Below, in pieces: positions 35,193 through 42,815 of a DNA stretch of 64,000 bases. The notes beneath the pieces are model-generated. The model was not told the origin of the DNA. It did no database searches and saw only the letters and a list, made by a program, of their open reading frames with translations. The first letter of the stretch is position 1; each line of letters opens with the position of its first letter. This stretch comes from Actinoallomurus liliacearum (GTDB lineage Bacteria; Actinomycetota; Actinomycetes; Streptosporangiales; Streptosporangiaceae), in contig NZ_BAABHJ010000001.1 in assembly GCF_039542035.1 (NCBI RefSeq), positions 434,001 through 498,000 of the forward strand, given 5' to 3'. Position numbers and translations under genes: made by a program.

Positions 35193-36662
35193 ATGCCCGT
35201 GGCATTCCAGGTACGGCAGGCGCTCATCGGCGGTAAACCGGTGGGAACCGACGACACCATCGACGTTCTGGATCCCTCGACCGGAGAAGTGTGCGCGCGC
35301 ACGGTCCGGGGTGGTCCGCAGGAGATCGACCTCGCCGTGGCCTCGGCCCGGGACGCCTTCGAGACCGTGTGGCGGCACGCCTCCCCCGCCGACCGCGCTA
35401 CGGCCTGCCGGCGGATCGCCGCCGCGATCCGCGAGCACCGCGCCGAACTCGCCGAGTTGGAGACGCTGGACACCGGCAAGCCGATCTCCCAGGCATACGT
35501 CGACGCCGATGCCGCGGCGCGCTACTTCGACTTCTACGCGGGGTGCGTCGAGGCGCTGTTCGGCGACACGCTGTTCTCCCAGCCCGACGTGGTCGCCTAC
35601 ACGCTGCTGGAGCCGTACGGCGTCTGCGGGCACATCATCCCGTGGAACTACCCGATGCAGGTCGTCGCCCGGACCATCGCCCCGGCGCTGGCCGCCGGGA
35701 ACACCTGCGTGCTCAAGCCGGCGGAGGACGCCCCGCTGACGCCGATGCGCATCGCCGAGCTGGCCCTGGAGGCCGGGCTTCCGCCGGGCGTGTTCAACGT
35801 CGTGCCGGGCTACGGCGAGGAGGCCGGGGCGGCGCTGATCGAGCACCCGGGCGTCGACCACCTGGCGTTCACCGGGTCGCGGGAGGTGGGGACGCTGGTG
35901 ATGAACGCCGCCGCCGCCAACATCGTCCCGGTGACCCTGGAGCTGGGCGGGAAGTCACCGCACCTGGTCTTCCCCGACTTCGACCAGGTTTCGGCGATCC
36001 CGCTGATCGTCTCGTCCATCACCGAGCACGCGGGCCAGAACTGCTCGGCCGGATCCCGGCTGCTGGTCCACGAGGCGGTGTACGACGCGACGATCACCGC
36101 GCTCACGGCGGCGTTCGGGCGCATGTCGATCGGTCCCGGGCGTACCGACCCGGACCTCGGCCCGCTCATCTCCGCCAAACAGCGCGAACGCGTGCTCGGC
36201 TACATCGAGCAGGGCAAGAAGGACGGCCGTCTCGTCACCGGCGGAGGGCCGCCGGACGATCCGGAGCTGGCCGGCGGCTTCTTCGTGCGGCCCACCATCT
36301 TCGACGAGATCTCCCCCGACTCGCGCACCGTGCGGGAGGAGATCTTCGGGCCGGTGCTGTGCGTCCTGCCCTTCCGGGACGCCGCGGAGGCCGTCGAACT
36401 GGCCAACCGCACGTCGTACGGGCTGAGCGCCGGCGTGTGGACCCGCGACGTCGGCCTGGCCCATCACCTGGCGCGGGAACTGCGCGTGGGTCAGGTCTTC
36501 GTCAACAATTACAGTGCGGCGGGCGGGGTCGAACTCCCCTTCGGCGGTTACAAACGGTCCGGGTTCGGCCGGGAGAAGGGTTTCGAGGCGCTCCGGGAAT
36601 ACTCCCAGTGCAAGGCCGTCGCGATCCGCGTCGGTCCGCCGTCACCGCACTCCGTGCGGTAG
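35193..36662 (+). CDS. Aldehyde dehydrogenase (betaine/amino-aldehyde type)
   Basis: 489-residue NAD(P)-dependent aldehyde dehydrogenase. The cofactor site shows IPWNYPMQV and FTGSREVG; the general base is E in LELGGKSPH; the nucleophile is C in GQNCSAGSR. The C-terminal block ELPFGGYKRSGFGRE is typical of betaine-aldehyde and 4-aminobutyraldehyde dehydrogenases. ATG 35193 with GGAGA nine bases upstream is preferred over the longer frame. Together with the Fe-dehydrogenase it would set the oxidation level of a C4 or amino-aldehyde intermediate. Last gene of this plus-strand run. Confidence 0.92.
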   Translation: MPVAFQVRQALIGGKPVGTDDTIDVLDPSTGEVCARTVRGGPQEIDLAVASARDAFETVWRHASPADRATACRRIAAAIREHRAELAELETLDTGKPISQAYVDADAAARYFDFYAGCVEALFGDTLFSQPDVVAYTLLEPYGVCGHIIPWNYPMQVVARTIAPALAAGNTCVLKPAEDAPLTPMRIAELALEAGLPPGVFNVVPGYGEEAGAALIEHPGVDHLAFTGSREVGTLVMNAAAANIVPVTLELGGKSPHLVFPDFDQVSAIPLIVSSITEHAGQNCSAGSRLLVHEAVYDATITALTAAFGRMSIGPGRTDPDLGPLISAKQRERVLGYIEQGKKDGRLVTGGGPPDDPELAGGFFVRPTIFDEISPDSRTVREEIFGPVLCVLPFRDAAEAVELANRTSYGLSAGVWTRDVGLAHHLARELRVGQVFVNNYSAAGGVELPFGGYKRSGFGREKGFEALREYSQCKAVAIRVGPPSPHSVR

Positions 36663-36717
36663 GGACCGCACGGTAATCGCGGGAATCAGGGAAATGCCGT
36701 AAGGCCTGGAGGCGGCG

Positions 36718-37278
36718 CTAGCCCGCGTGGGCCTTACGGTATTGCCGCACCTTGTGGCGGTTGCCGCACGCCTTCATGTCGCACCACTGGCGCTGACCGG
36801 GCCGGGACGTGTCGACGAACAGCAGCGAGCAGTCGGAGAAGGCGCACTCGCGGACCCGTTCGAGCCAGGGGCCGGTCAGCAGATCGATGGCGTCGCGCGC
36901 CACGGTGGCCAGGCCGGCCTCCACGGTGCGGGCCGAGCGCAGCGTGACCGATCGGGCGTCCGCCGACAGCTCGGGCGCGAAGTCGGGACGCCCCGCCCAC
37001 GCGTTGACCAGCTCGACGTCGGCGCGCGCCGGCCCGCCGCGGGTACCGGGGTGGACGAGCCGGTAGAGGGCCTCGCGCAGCTCACGGGCGTCGTCGAGGC
37101 CGCTCTCCTGCGCGGGCACGTCGGCCGACAGGGACAGCGCCAGCCGGAACCAGCGCCCGAGGTCGGCGGGGGCCGCGAGGCGCTCAACGGGCTCCCGATA
37201 GCGCCCGCCCAGCGTGGCGGCGAAATCGAGGCAGAGCCGACCGCCCCTGAATCTGAACTCGAACTTGTTCTGCGGCAA
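36718..37278 (-). CDS. CGNR zinc-finger regulator
   Basis: 186 residues. An ABATE-type N-terminal domain (FRFRGGRLCLDFAATLGGRY) is followed by the C-terminal CGNR zinc finger with Cys residues in RECAFSDCSLLF and QWCDMKACGNRHKVRQYRK. These proteins are presumed DNA-binding stress regulators. The only start in frame is TTG 37278, because a stop lies two codons upstream; GGAG is ten bases before it. It interrupts the plus-strand cluster and is the only regulator inside it, so it is a candidate to bind the repeated GTAAC-N11-GTTAC element. Confidence 0.88.
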   Translation of the reverse strand: MPQNKFEFRFRGGRLCLDFAATLGGRYREPVERLAAPADLGRWFRLALSLSADVPAQESGLDDARELREALYRLVHPGTRGGPARADVELVNAWAGRPDFAPELSADARSVTLRSARTVEAGLATVARDAIDLLTGPWLERVRECAFSDCSLLFVDTSRPGQRQWCDMKACGNRHKVRQYRKAHAG

Positions 37279-37662
37279 TTGTCATCAGCTCCGAAGCACA
37301 GTCTAGGCAACGCCCGGCCCCCGGAGGCGTTCATCGCTAAGTCTAATGGCTTCATCAGGCGCTCGAAACAGCGCGACCCGCCCACGGAAAGATCGTTAGA
37401 GGTAATATGCCCCCAAGCCCGGCCTCCCGCCGCCGGCGGCGCCGCTCATCGGCCTTCCCGCAGGTGACGGCCGCGAAAATGCCCATGGTGCACCAATTCG
37501 GCAAGACGTAAGTTCACCCGAAACCGCCGCCATACCCCAGAGACGGCGACCGAACAAGACGTCTAACAGTGATCAACTCTTTTGAAAATTACATCTGGTC
37601 AACTCGGTCTTCCTTCAATAACATCAGGCGAGCGTCCGAATTAATCGGTGACCGGAGGACTA
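37279..37662. other. Divergent CGNR/methyltransferase region
   Basis: 384 bp with an AT-rich tract at about 37555-37640, the likely promoter area for the methyltransferase gene. I find neither a copy of the repeated operator nor a clear promoter pair or small ORF here. Confidence 0.45.
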
Positions 37663-38691
37663 ATGTCCGCTGAAATGAACGGCGCCTTCGTGCCCGGCAA
37701 CGACCTTCGAGCTCAGATCGAACAGCTGCGCCGCCATTCGCCGGGCGTCTACCGGCGCATCGACCTGGACCGCGTCGAGTCATGGGAATGCGAACGCGCG
37801 CGGAACGGCGCACACCGGGACGACTTCGACGCCGACACGGCGGGCGGCAGGGGTTCGAGCTATGTCCGCGCCCAGGTGCTCAATGTGGACGCGCGTGCGT
37901 ACGGGATCGGCCGGTTGATGGAGCTGATGCGGCCGGCCCCCGGCGAGCAGGACACCGCGGACCGACGCACGATCGTCGACCTCTTGGGCGGCAACGGCCT
38001 GGTGCGGCAGGTCTGTGCCCGGCTCGGCATCCCCGACGTCGAGGTCGTGACCTGTGACGCGTCCCCGCACATGGTGCAGACCGCGTGGGCCGCGGGAATC
38101 CCGGCGCTGCTGCAACGCGCCGAGCGGCAGCTCTTCCAGACGGAGTCCGTCGACGGGGTGCTGCTCGCCTACGGCAGCCACCACATCCCCGCCGAGGACC
38201 GTGGCGTCGTCGCCGAGGACGCCTACCGCGTGCTCCGGCGGGGCGGAACGTTCCTGCTGCACGACTTCGAGGCGGGGTCGCCGATGGACACCTGGTTCAC
38301 GACGGTCGTCGACCCCTATTCGCAGACGGGGCACGAGTTCGCCCACTTCACCGCCGACGAGATCCAGGAATACCTGATCAAGGCGGGATTCGACACGTAC
38401 GAAGTCGTGGAGATCGACGATCCGTACACCGCGGTCGGGGAGACGCCCGAGACGGCAGAGCTCAACCTCGGCGAATACCTCGTGAACATGTACGGCCTGT
38501 GCCGGATTCAGGAAAGCCTGGGCGAGCAGGAGGCGTTCCGCTGGGCCTTGGACCGGGCGAAGCAGATATTCCAGTACGACAACGGCGACGGCGAGCCGCT
38601 GCGCGGCACCCTGGAATACGACAGCGATCTGCGGTCCTGGCGGATGACGATTCCGCGCAAGGCGCTCGTCGGGGTCGGCCGCAGACTCTGA
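37663..38691 (+). CDS. Class I SAM-dependent methyltransferase of the island
   Basis: 342 residues. The SAM-binding motif I is IVDLLGGNGLVRQVC, followed by VVTCDASPHMVQTA (acidic residue for the ribose) and the VDGVLLAYGSHHI motif-IV region, then EDAYRVLRRGGTFLLHDFE, a typical post-motif III. About 60 N-terminal and 100 C-terminal residues flank the core, probably for substrate binding. ATG 37663 follows GGAGG by five bases. The substrate (N-, O- or C-methylation of the peptide or of an amino acid) is unknown. It stands between the CGNR gene and the ATP-grasp operon. Confidence 0.85.
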   Translation: MSAEMNGAFVPGNDLRAQIEQLRRHSPGVYRRIDLDRVESWECERARNGAHRDDFDADTAGGRGSSYVRAQVLNVDARAYGIGRLMELMRPAPGEQDTADRRTIVDLLGGNGLVRQVCARLGIPDVEVVTCDASPHMVQTAWAAGIPALLQRAERQLFQTESVDGVLLAYGSHHIPAEDRGVVAEDAYRVLRRGGTFLLHDFEAGSPMDTWFTTVVDPYSQTGHEFAHFTADEIQEYLIKAGFDTYEVVEIDDPYTAVGETPETAELNLGEYLVNMYGLCRIQESLGEQEAFRWALDRAKQIFQYDNGDGEPLRGTLEYDSDLRSWRMTIPRKALVGVGRRL

Positions 38692-38897
38692 TCCGCGTCG
38701 CACGGCGCGGGTCCCGCCCGGCCGCGTCGCTTCCTGCGGCGCCTGCGGCGAGGCCGTAACCGGCCGCGGGACCCGCGCGGATCGGCGCCGAAACGCCGCC
38801 GTCGGCCCGGTGACCGGGCACGACACGCGGTACGCCGGCCTCCATCGCGGACTTTCGGCATTCATCCGGCATGCGCGCTGTTCCATCCCTAGGATGC

Positions 38898-38921
38898 CAT
38901 GTAACCTCCCATAGTGGTTAC
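38898..38921. promoter_or_regulatory. Repeated operator-like element, copy 2 (upstream of ATP-grasp operon)
   Basis: CATGTAAC, a variable 5-base stretch, ATAGTGGTTAC. The dyad here is extended to GTAACC/GGTTAC. It matches copy 1 at 27097-27120 at 18 of 24 positions, with identical half-site spacing. It lies 68 bases upstream of the ATP-grasp start codon. The rest of the 297-base gap shows nothing else. Confidence 0.65.
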
Positions 38922-38988
38922 AACGGCGAGGTCACCGACACGGGCCCTGCTCCTCGCCGGACACCCAGGCCGGACGACAAGGATCCCG

Positions 38989-40245
38989 ATGGACCGTTAC
39001 GCGATTATCGTTGACGCTTATCACATCCCATTCGGAAGCTCCCGGGGATTTGCTAGTGCTTTTCGGGATCGAGGTGTCACGCCGATCGCCGTCATGAGCA
39101 CTCCGGAACCGATGGAGACGTTTCTTCCCCGATGGTTTCCCGATGACTTCGCCGCGATCCACTACTTCGACGGCGATTTCGAGAAACTCGTCGCGACGGT
39201 GAAGGGATACGACCCGATCTGCATCGTCCCCGGCCTCGAGCCGGGCGTCGAACTCGCCGGCGAGCTCGTCGACGCCGTGCTCCCCGGCACCGGGAACGTG
39301 CCGGGGTCGTCCCCCGTCCACCGCGACAAGGCCCTGATGGCCAAGTCCCTTGAGAGGGACGGGGTCCCGCACCTGCGGACGATCTGCTCCTCCGATCCGG
39401 AGGAGGTGGCCGACTGGCTCAAGAGCACCGGGCTCGAAGGCCGCCCGCTGGTCATCAAGCCCCCCAAGAGCAGCGGCGCCGAGGACGTCCGCCTGATCGA
39501 GGCGGGAGACGACTGGCGGCGGTACTTCGACCGGCTGCTCGGCACGCTCAACCACTACGGCCAGGTCAACGACAAGGTGATCATTCAGGAGTTCGCGGAT
39601 GGCACCGAGTACATCGTCGACCTGTACTCCGTGAACGGGCAGCACGGCCTGGTCGACGTCTGCGTCTACCAGAAGCGCACGCGGGACGGCGAGATCGGCA
39701 TCTACGACGTCGCCGACTTCCTCGCCCCGGACGACCCGGTCGTGCGGCCGCTGTGGGAGTACACCGCGCAGGCCGCCCACGCCTGCGGCATCCGCAACGG
39801 CTCCACGCACGCGGAGGTCATGCTCACGCCCGACGGCCCACGCCTGATCGAGCTCGCGGCCCGCTACTCGGGCAGCTGCATGATGATCTCCGGCTCGCTC
39901 GCCACCGGCGACAACCAGATCGACCGTACGGTGCGGCACTACGCCGACGGCGAGTACGTCCCGTGGTACGAGCTGCAGCAGGAGGTACGGACGGTCTGGC
40001 TCGCCGCCGAAAGCAACGGCGAGCTGCGCAACATCGACATCTTCGAGGAAGTACGGAAGATGCCGACGTTCTACGCGATGTCCCTGCCGGAGAACGGCAA
40101 GGTCGTCCCGCAGACGACGGGGATGAGCACGAGCCTGGGCTGGATCGTCCAAGGAGCGTCCGACTGGGACGCCATCGAGAAGGACTACCACCGCATCCGC
40201 GAACTGGAGCGCAGCCTCATCATCGAACCGGTGACGGAGCGCTGA
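38989..40245 (+). CDS. ATP-grasp amino-acid ligase 1
   Basis: 418 residues of the ATP-grasp fold, like L-amino-acid ligases that join a carboxylate to an amine through an acyl-phosphate. N-terminal domain YAIIVDAYHIPFGSSRGFASA; ATP-binding Lys in PLVIKPPKSSGAEDV; IIQEFADGTEYIVDLYS; Mg-binding acidic residues in THAEVMLTPDGPRLIELAAR. ATG 38989 (MDRYAIIV) with AAGGA upstream is chosen; the ORF opens 25 codons earlier without family similarity. It begins the second operon, under the second copy of the repeated operator. Substrates unknown; a peptide or aspartate-derived acid is likely. Confidence 0.88.
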   Translation: MDRYAIIVDAYHIPFGSSRGFASAFRDRGVTPIAVMSTPEPMETFLPRWFPDDFAAIHYFDGDFEKLVATVKGYDPICIVPGLEPGVELAGELVDAVLPGTGNVPGSSPVHRDKALMAKSLERDGVPHLRTICSSDPEEVADWLKSTGLEGRPLVIKPPKSSGAEDVRLIEAGDDWRRYFDRLLGTLNHYGQVNDKVIIQEFADGTEYIVDLYSVNGQHGLVDVCVYQKRTRDGEIGIYDVADFLAPDDPVVRPLWEYTAQAAHACGIRNGSTHAEVMLTPDGPRLIELAARYSGSCMMISGSLATGDNQIDRTVRHYADGEYVPWYELQQEVRTVWLAAESNGELRNIDIFEEVRKMPTFYAMSLPENGKVVPQTTGMSTSLGWIVQGASDWDAIEKDYHRIRELERSLIIEPVTER

Positions 40246-40255
40246 GAGGGGCCTC

Positions 40256-41515
40256 GTGGCGACACTGGTAATCGGCTGCGGAGTCAAACTGATCAGCAGC
40301 CTGCAGGAGCAGATGCCGGGCGAGACCATGGTGGTCATCGAGCATCCGCAGGTGATCGAGCAGCGCGGCCTGCGAGAGAAGGCGAAGAGCCTGCCGACCG
40401 TCGAGGCGCTCGTGCCCTGCGACTACATCGGCCCGTTCGAGCCCCGCGCCCTGATCGACTCCCTGCCGGCCGGCACCGTGATCGAGCGGGTGCTGCCGGC
40501 CATCGACGAGATGACGACCGAGGCTTCGGCCCGCATCGCCGCCGAACTCGGCCTGCCCGGCGCGGGCGTACACGCGGCCGAGATCTTCCGGGACAAGCTG
40601 CGGCTGCGCGAGGTCGCCCACGCCGCCGGGATTCCCAACCCCCGGTGGCGCGAGGTGCACGACCTGGCCGGCCTGGAGAGGGCGGCGGGCGAGCTGGCCG
40701 GCGACGGGCCGGGCGGCGGCGGGCTCGTCCTCAAGCCGACCGGGCGGTCCGGCAGCCAGGGCGTCGTGCTCCTCGACCCGGGGGACGACCTGGCCGAGGC
40801 CTGGCGGCACACGACGACGGCCGAGGGCCGCGTACGGTTCGACCCGCCGCCGTTCACGCGCTACCTCGTCGAGGAACGCCTGCACGGCTCGGAGGTCAGC
40901 GTCGAGTGCCTCGTGGCCGGCGGGAAGGTCGTCTTCGGCAGCGTCACCGACAAGCGCGTGCTGCCCGGCCGCCATCCGGTCGAGATCGGACACGTGGTGC
41001 CCGCCCCGGTCGGCGCGGCCGTGCGGAAGGACCTGCTCGACGGGATACAGACCCTGGTCGACGCGTCGGGGTACGAGTTCGGCATCCTGCACTGCGAGTG
41101 GATGGTCACCGCGGCCGGCCCGGTACTGATCGAGTGCGCCGGGCGGCTGGCGGGCGACCGCATCACCGACTTGGTCCGGATCGCGTACGATTTCCCGCTC
41201 CTCGGCGCGTACGCCTCGCTGATGGGCCGTGACGGACCGGTCGGCGCGATCCCGGCCACGCCCGTACGCGCGGCGGCGGTGAAGTTCCTCACGGCCACGT
41301 CCGGTGTCCTGGACGGCGTCACCGGCCTCGACGAGGCGACCGCCGCGCCCGGCGTGCGGGCCGCCACGGTCACGGCCGCCCCGGGGGACCGCGTCGCCGC
41401 GCCCCGCGCCTCCCGCGACCGGATCGGCCACGTCATGGCCGTGGGCGACGACGCCGGCCAGGCGTGGGAGCGCGTCGAGAGCGCGGCCCGCCTGATCCGG
41501 GTCACGGTCCGGTGA
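40256..41515 (+). CDS. ATP-grasp ligase 2
   Basis: 419 residues, ATP-grasp superfamily. N-terminal half is short and divergent (VIGCGVKLISSLQEQM). The ATP-grasp core has DKLRLREVAHAAGIPNP, the Lys in LVLKPTGRSGSQGV, a flexible loop, and Mg ligands in GILHCEWMVTAAGPVLIECAGR. The C-terminal domain, with PVRAAAVKFLTA and DRIGHVMAVGDD, resembles carbamoyl-phosphate/biotin-carboxylase-like ligases acting on amino acids. GTG 40256 follows GAGAGGGG, ten bases after ligase 1. The exporter gene overlaps its stop codon. It probably adds a second residue, or the same residue to another acceptor. Confidence 0.87.
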   Translation: MATLVIGCGVKLISSLQEQMPGETMVVIEHPQVIEQRGLREKAKSLPTVEALVPCDYIGPFEPRALIDSLPAGTVIERVLPAIDEMTTEASARIAAELGLPGAGVHAAEIFRDKLRLREVAHAAGIPNPRWREVHDLAGLERAAGELAGDGPGGGGLVLKPTGRSGSQGVVLLDPGDDLAEAWRHTTTAEGRVRFDPPPFTRYLVEERLHGSEVSVECLVAGGKVVFGSVTDKRVLPGRHPVEIGHVVPAPVGAAVRKDLLDGIQTLVDASGYEFGILHCEWMVTAAGPVLIECAGRLAGDRITDLVRIAYDFPLLGAYASLMGRDGPVGAIPATPVRAAAVKFLTATSGVLDGVTGLDEATAAPGVRAATVTAAPGDRVAAPRASRDRIGHVMAVGDDAGQAWERVESAARLIRVTVR

Positions 41516-42786
41516 GGCGGCCGAACCTGGGGGACGGCGCGTGGGCGTCCCCGAACGCCCGGCGCCTGCTGATCGTCTCGATCATCGACTCCACCGGCAA
41601 CGGCGCGTTCACCTCGGCGTCGGTCGTGCTGTTCAGCGTCGTCCTGCACCTGACGCCGACGCAGATCGGACGCGGCCTGACGCTGGGCGCCTTCATCGGG
41701 CTCTTCTCATCCGTGCTGTGGGGCTCGCTCGCGGACCGGATCGGCGTGCGGGCGATCCTGCTGAGCATCCAGCTGTGGCGGGCGGCGGCCTTCATCGGAT
41801 ACGCCTTCATCCACAACTTCGCCGGATATGTCGCGGTCGCGGTGTTCCTGGGTCTGGCGGAGCGGGCCAGCCAGCCGATCCTGCTGTCGTTCGTCACCTC
41901 CGCCGTGGGAGAACAGAACCGGGTCAAGACGGCGGGCGCGCTGCGCAGCATCCGCAACGCGGGGTTCACGCTCGGCGCGCTGCTCGCGTCGCTCGCCCTG
42001 CTGTCCCCCGGCCGCGTCTCGCTGCTGTGCGTCGTCCTCGGCAACGCCGCGTCGTTCATCCTCGCCGCGGCGCTGCTGCGCGGCATCGTGCTGCAGAACC
42101 CGCCTAAGCCGGTGCGCAAGCCGAAGGGCGAGGCGCCCGACCGCGTGCGCACCCGCCCCGCGTTCCTCGTCTCGGCGGTGCTGACCGGGGTGCTCAGCAT
42201 GCACCGGTTCATCCTGTCGATCGGCCTGCCGCTGTGGATCGTCTCGCGGCACCTGGTGCCCAAGCCGATGGTCAGCGTGCTGGTCGCGATCAACACCGTG
42301 CTCGTCGTCCTCCTGCAGGTGCGGATGACCCGGCAGACCGACGACGCGACCGGAGCGGCGCGGGCGCTGCGCAACGCGGGCTGGATGCTCCTCTGCTGCG
42401 CCCTGCTGCTCGTCGCGGCGGACGGTCACCTGCCGATCGCGCCCTGGACCGCCGGCGCCGTCCTCGTGGTCGGCACGCTCGCCCTGACCTTCGCCGAGAT
42501 GTGGCAGGCGGCCGGCACCTGGGGGTTGTCCCTGCTGCTGTCCCCCGAGGCGTCCCGCACCCGCTTCCTGTCGGTCTTCAACCTCGGGACCTCGCTCCTC
42601 GACGTGACCGGCCCGTTCATCATCACCGCCCTCGTCCTGCCCACCGGGCGTACGGGCTGGATCGTGCTCGGCGTCGTCCTCGCGGCCGCCGGGGCGGTGT
42701 CCCCGCGGGTCTCGCGGTGGGCCGAACGGGAACGCGTCCGGCACGAGCGGCCGACCGTCGCGGCGGAGACGACCACCACGCCCTGA
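41512..42786 (+). CDS. MFS exporter
   Basis: 424-residue major facilitator superfamily protein with about 12 hydrophobic helices. The loop between helices 2 and 3 has GSLADRIGVRAILL, the MFS signature. A central basic loop (KPVRKPKGEAPDRVRTRP) separates the two halves. GTG 41512 overlaps the ligase 2 stop (GTGA), so it is translationally coupled. Placed between biosynthetic ligases, it is the probable export or self-protection gene for the product. Confidence 0.9.
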   Translation: MRRPNLGDGAWASPNARRLLIVSIIDSTGNGAFTSASVVLFSVVLHLTPTQIGRGLTLGAFIGLFSSVLWGSLADRIGVRAILLSIQLWRAAAFIGYAFIHNFAGYVAVAVFLGLAERASQPILLSFVTSAVGEQNRVKTAGALRSIRNAGFTLGALLASLALLSPGRVSLLCVVLGNAASFILAAALLRGIVLQNPPKPVRKPKGEAPDRVRTRPAFLVSAVLTGVLSMHRFILSIGLPLWIVSRHLVPKPMVSVLVAINTVLVVLLQVRMTRQTDDATGAARALRNAGWMLLCCALLLVAADGHLPIAPWTAGAVLVVGTLALTFAEMWQAAGTWGLSLLLSPEASRTRFLSVFNLGTSLLDVTGPFIITALVLPTGRTGWIVLGVVLAAAGAVSPRVSRWAERERVRHERPTVAAETTTTP

Positions 42787-42815
42787 CTTCACGACACGAT
42801 TGGACCGGACCGAAG

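Noticed and set aside
36718..37278. The CGNR gene starting at an upstream ATG
   Set aside because: Two in-frame stops lie just before the TTG start, so no upstream start is possible.
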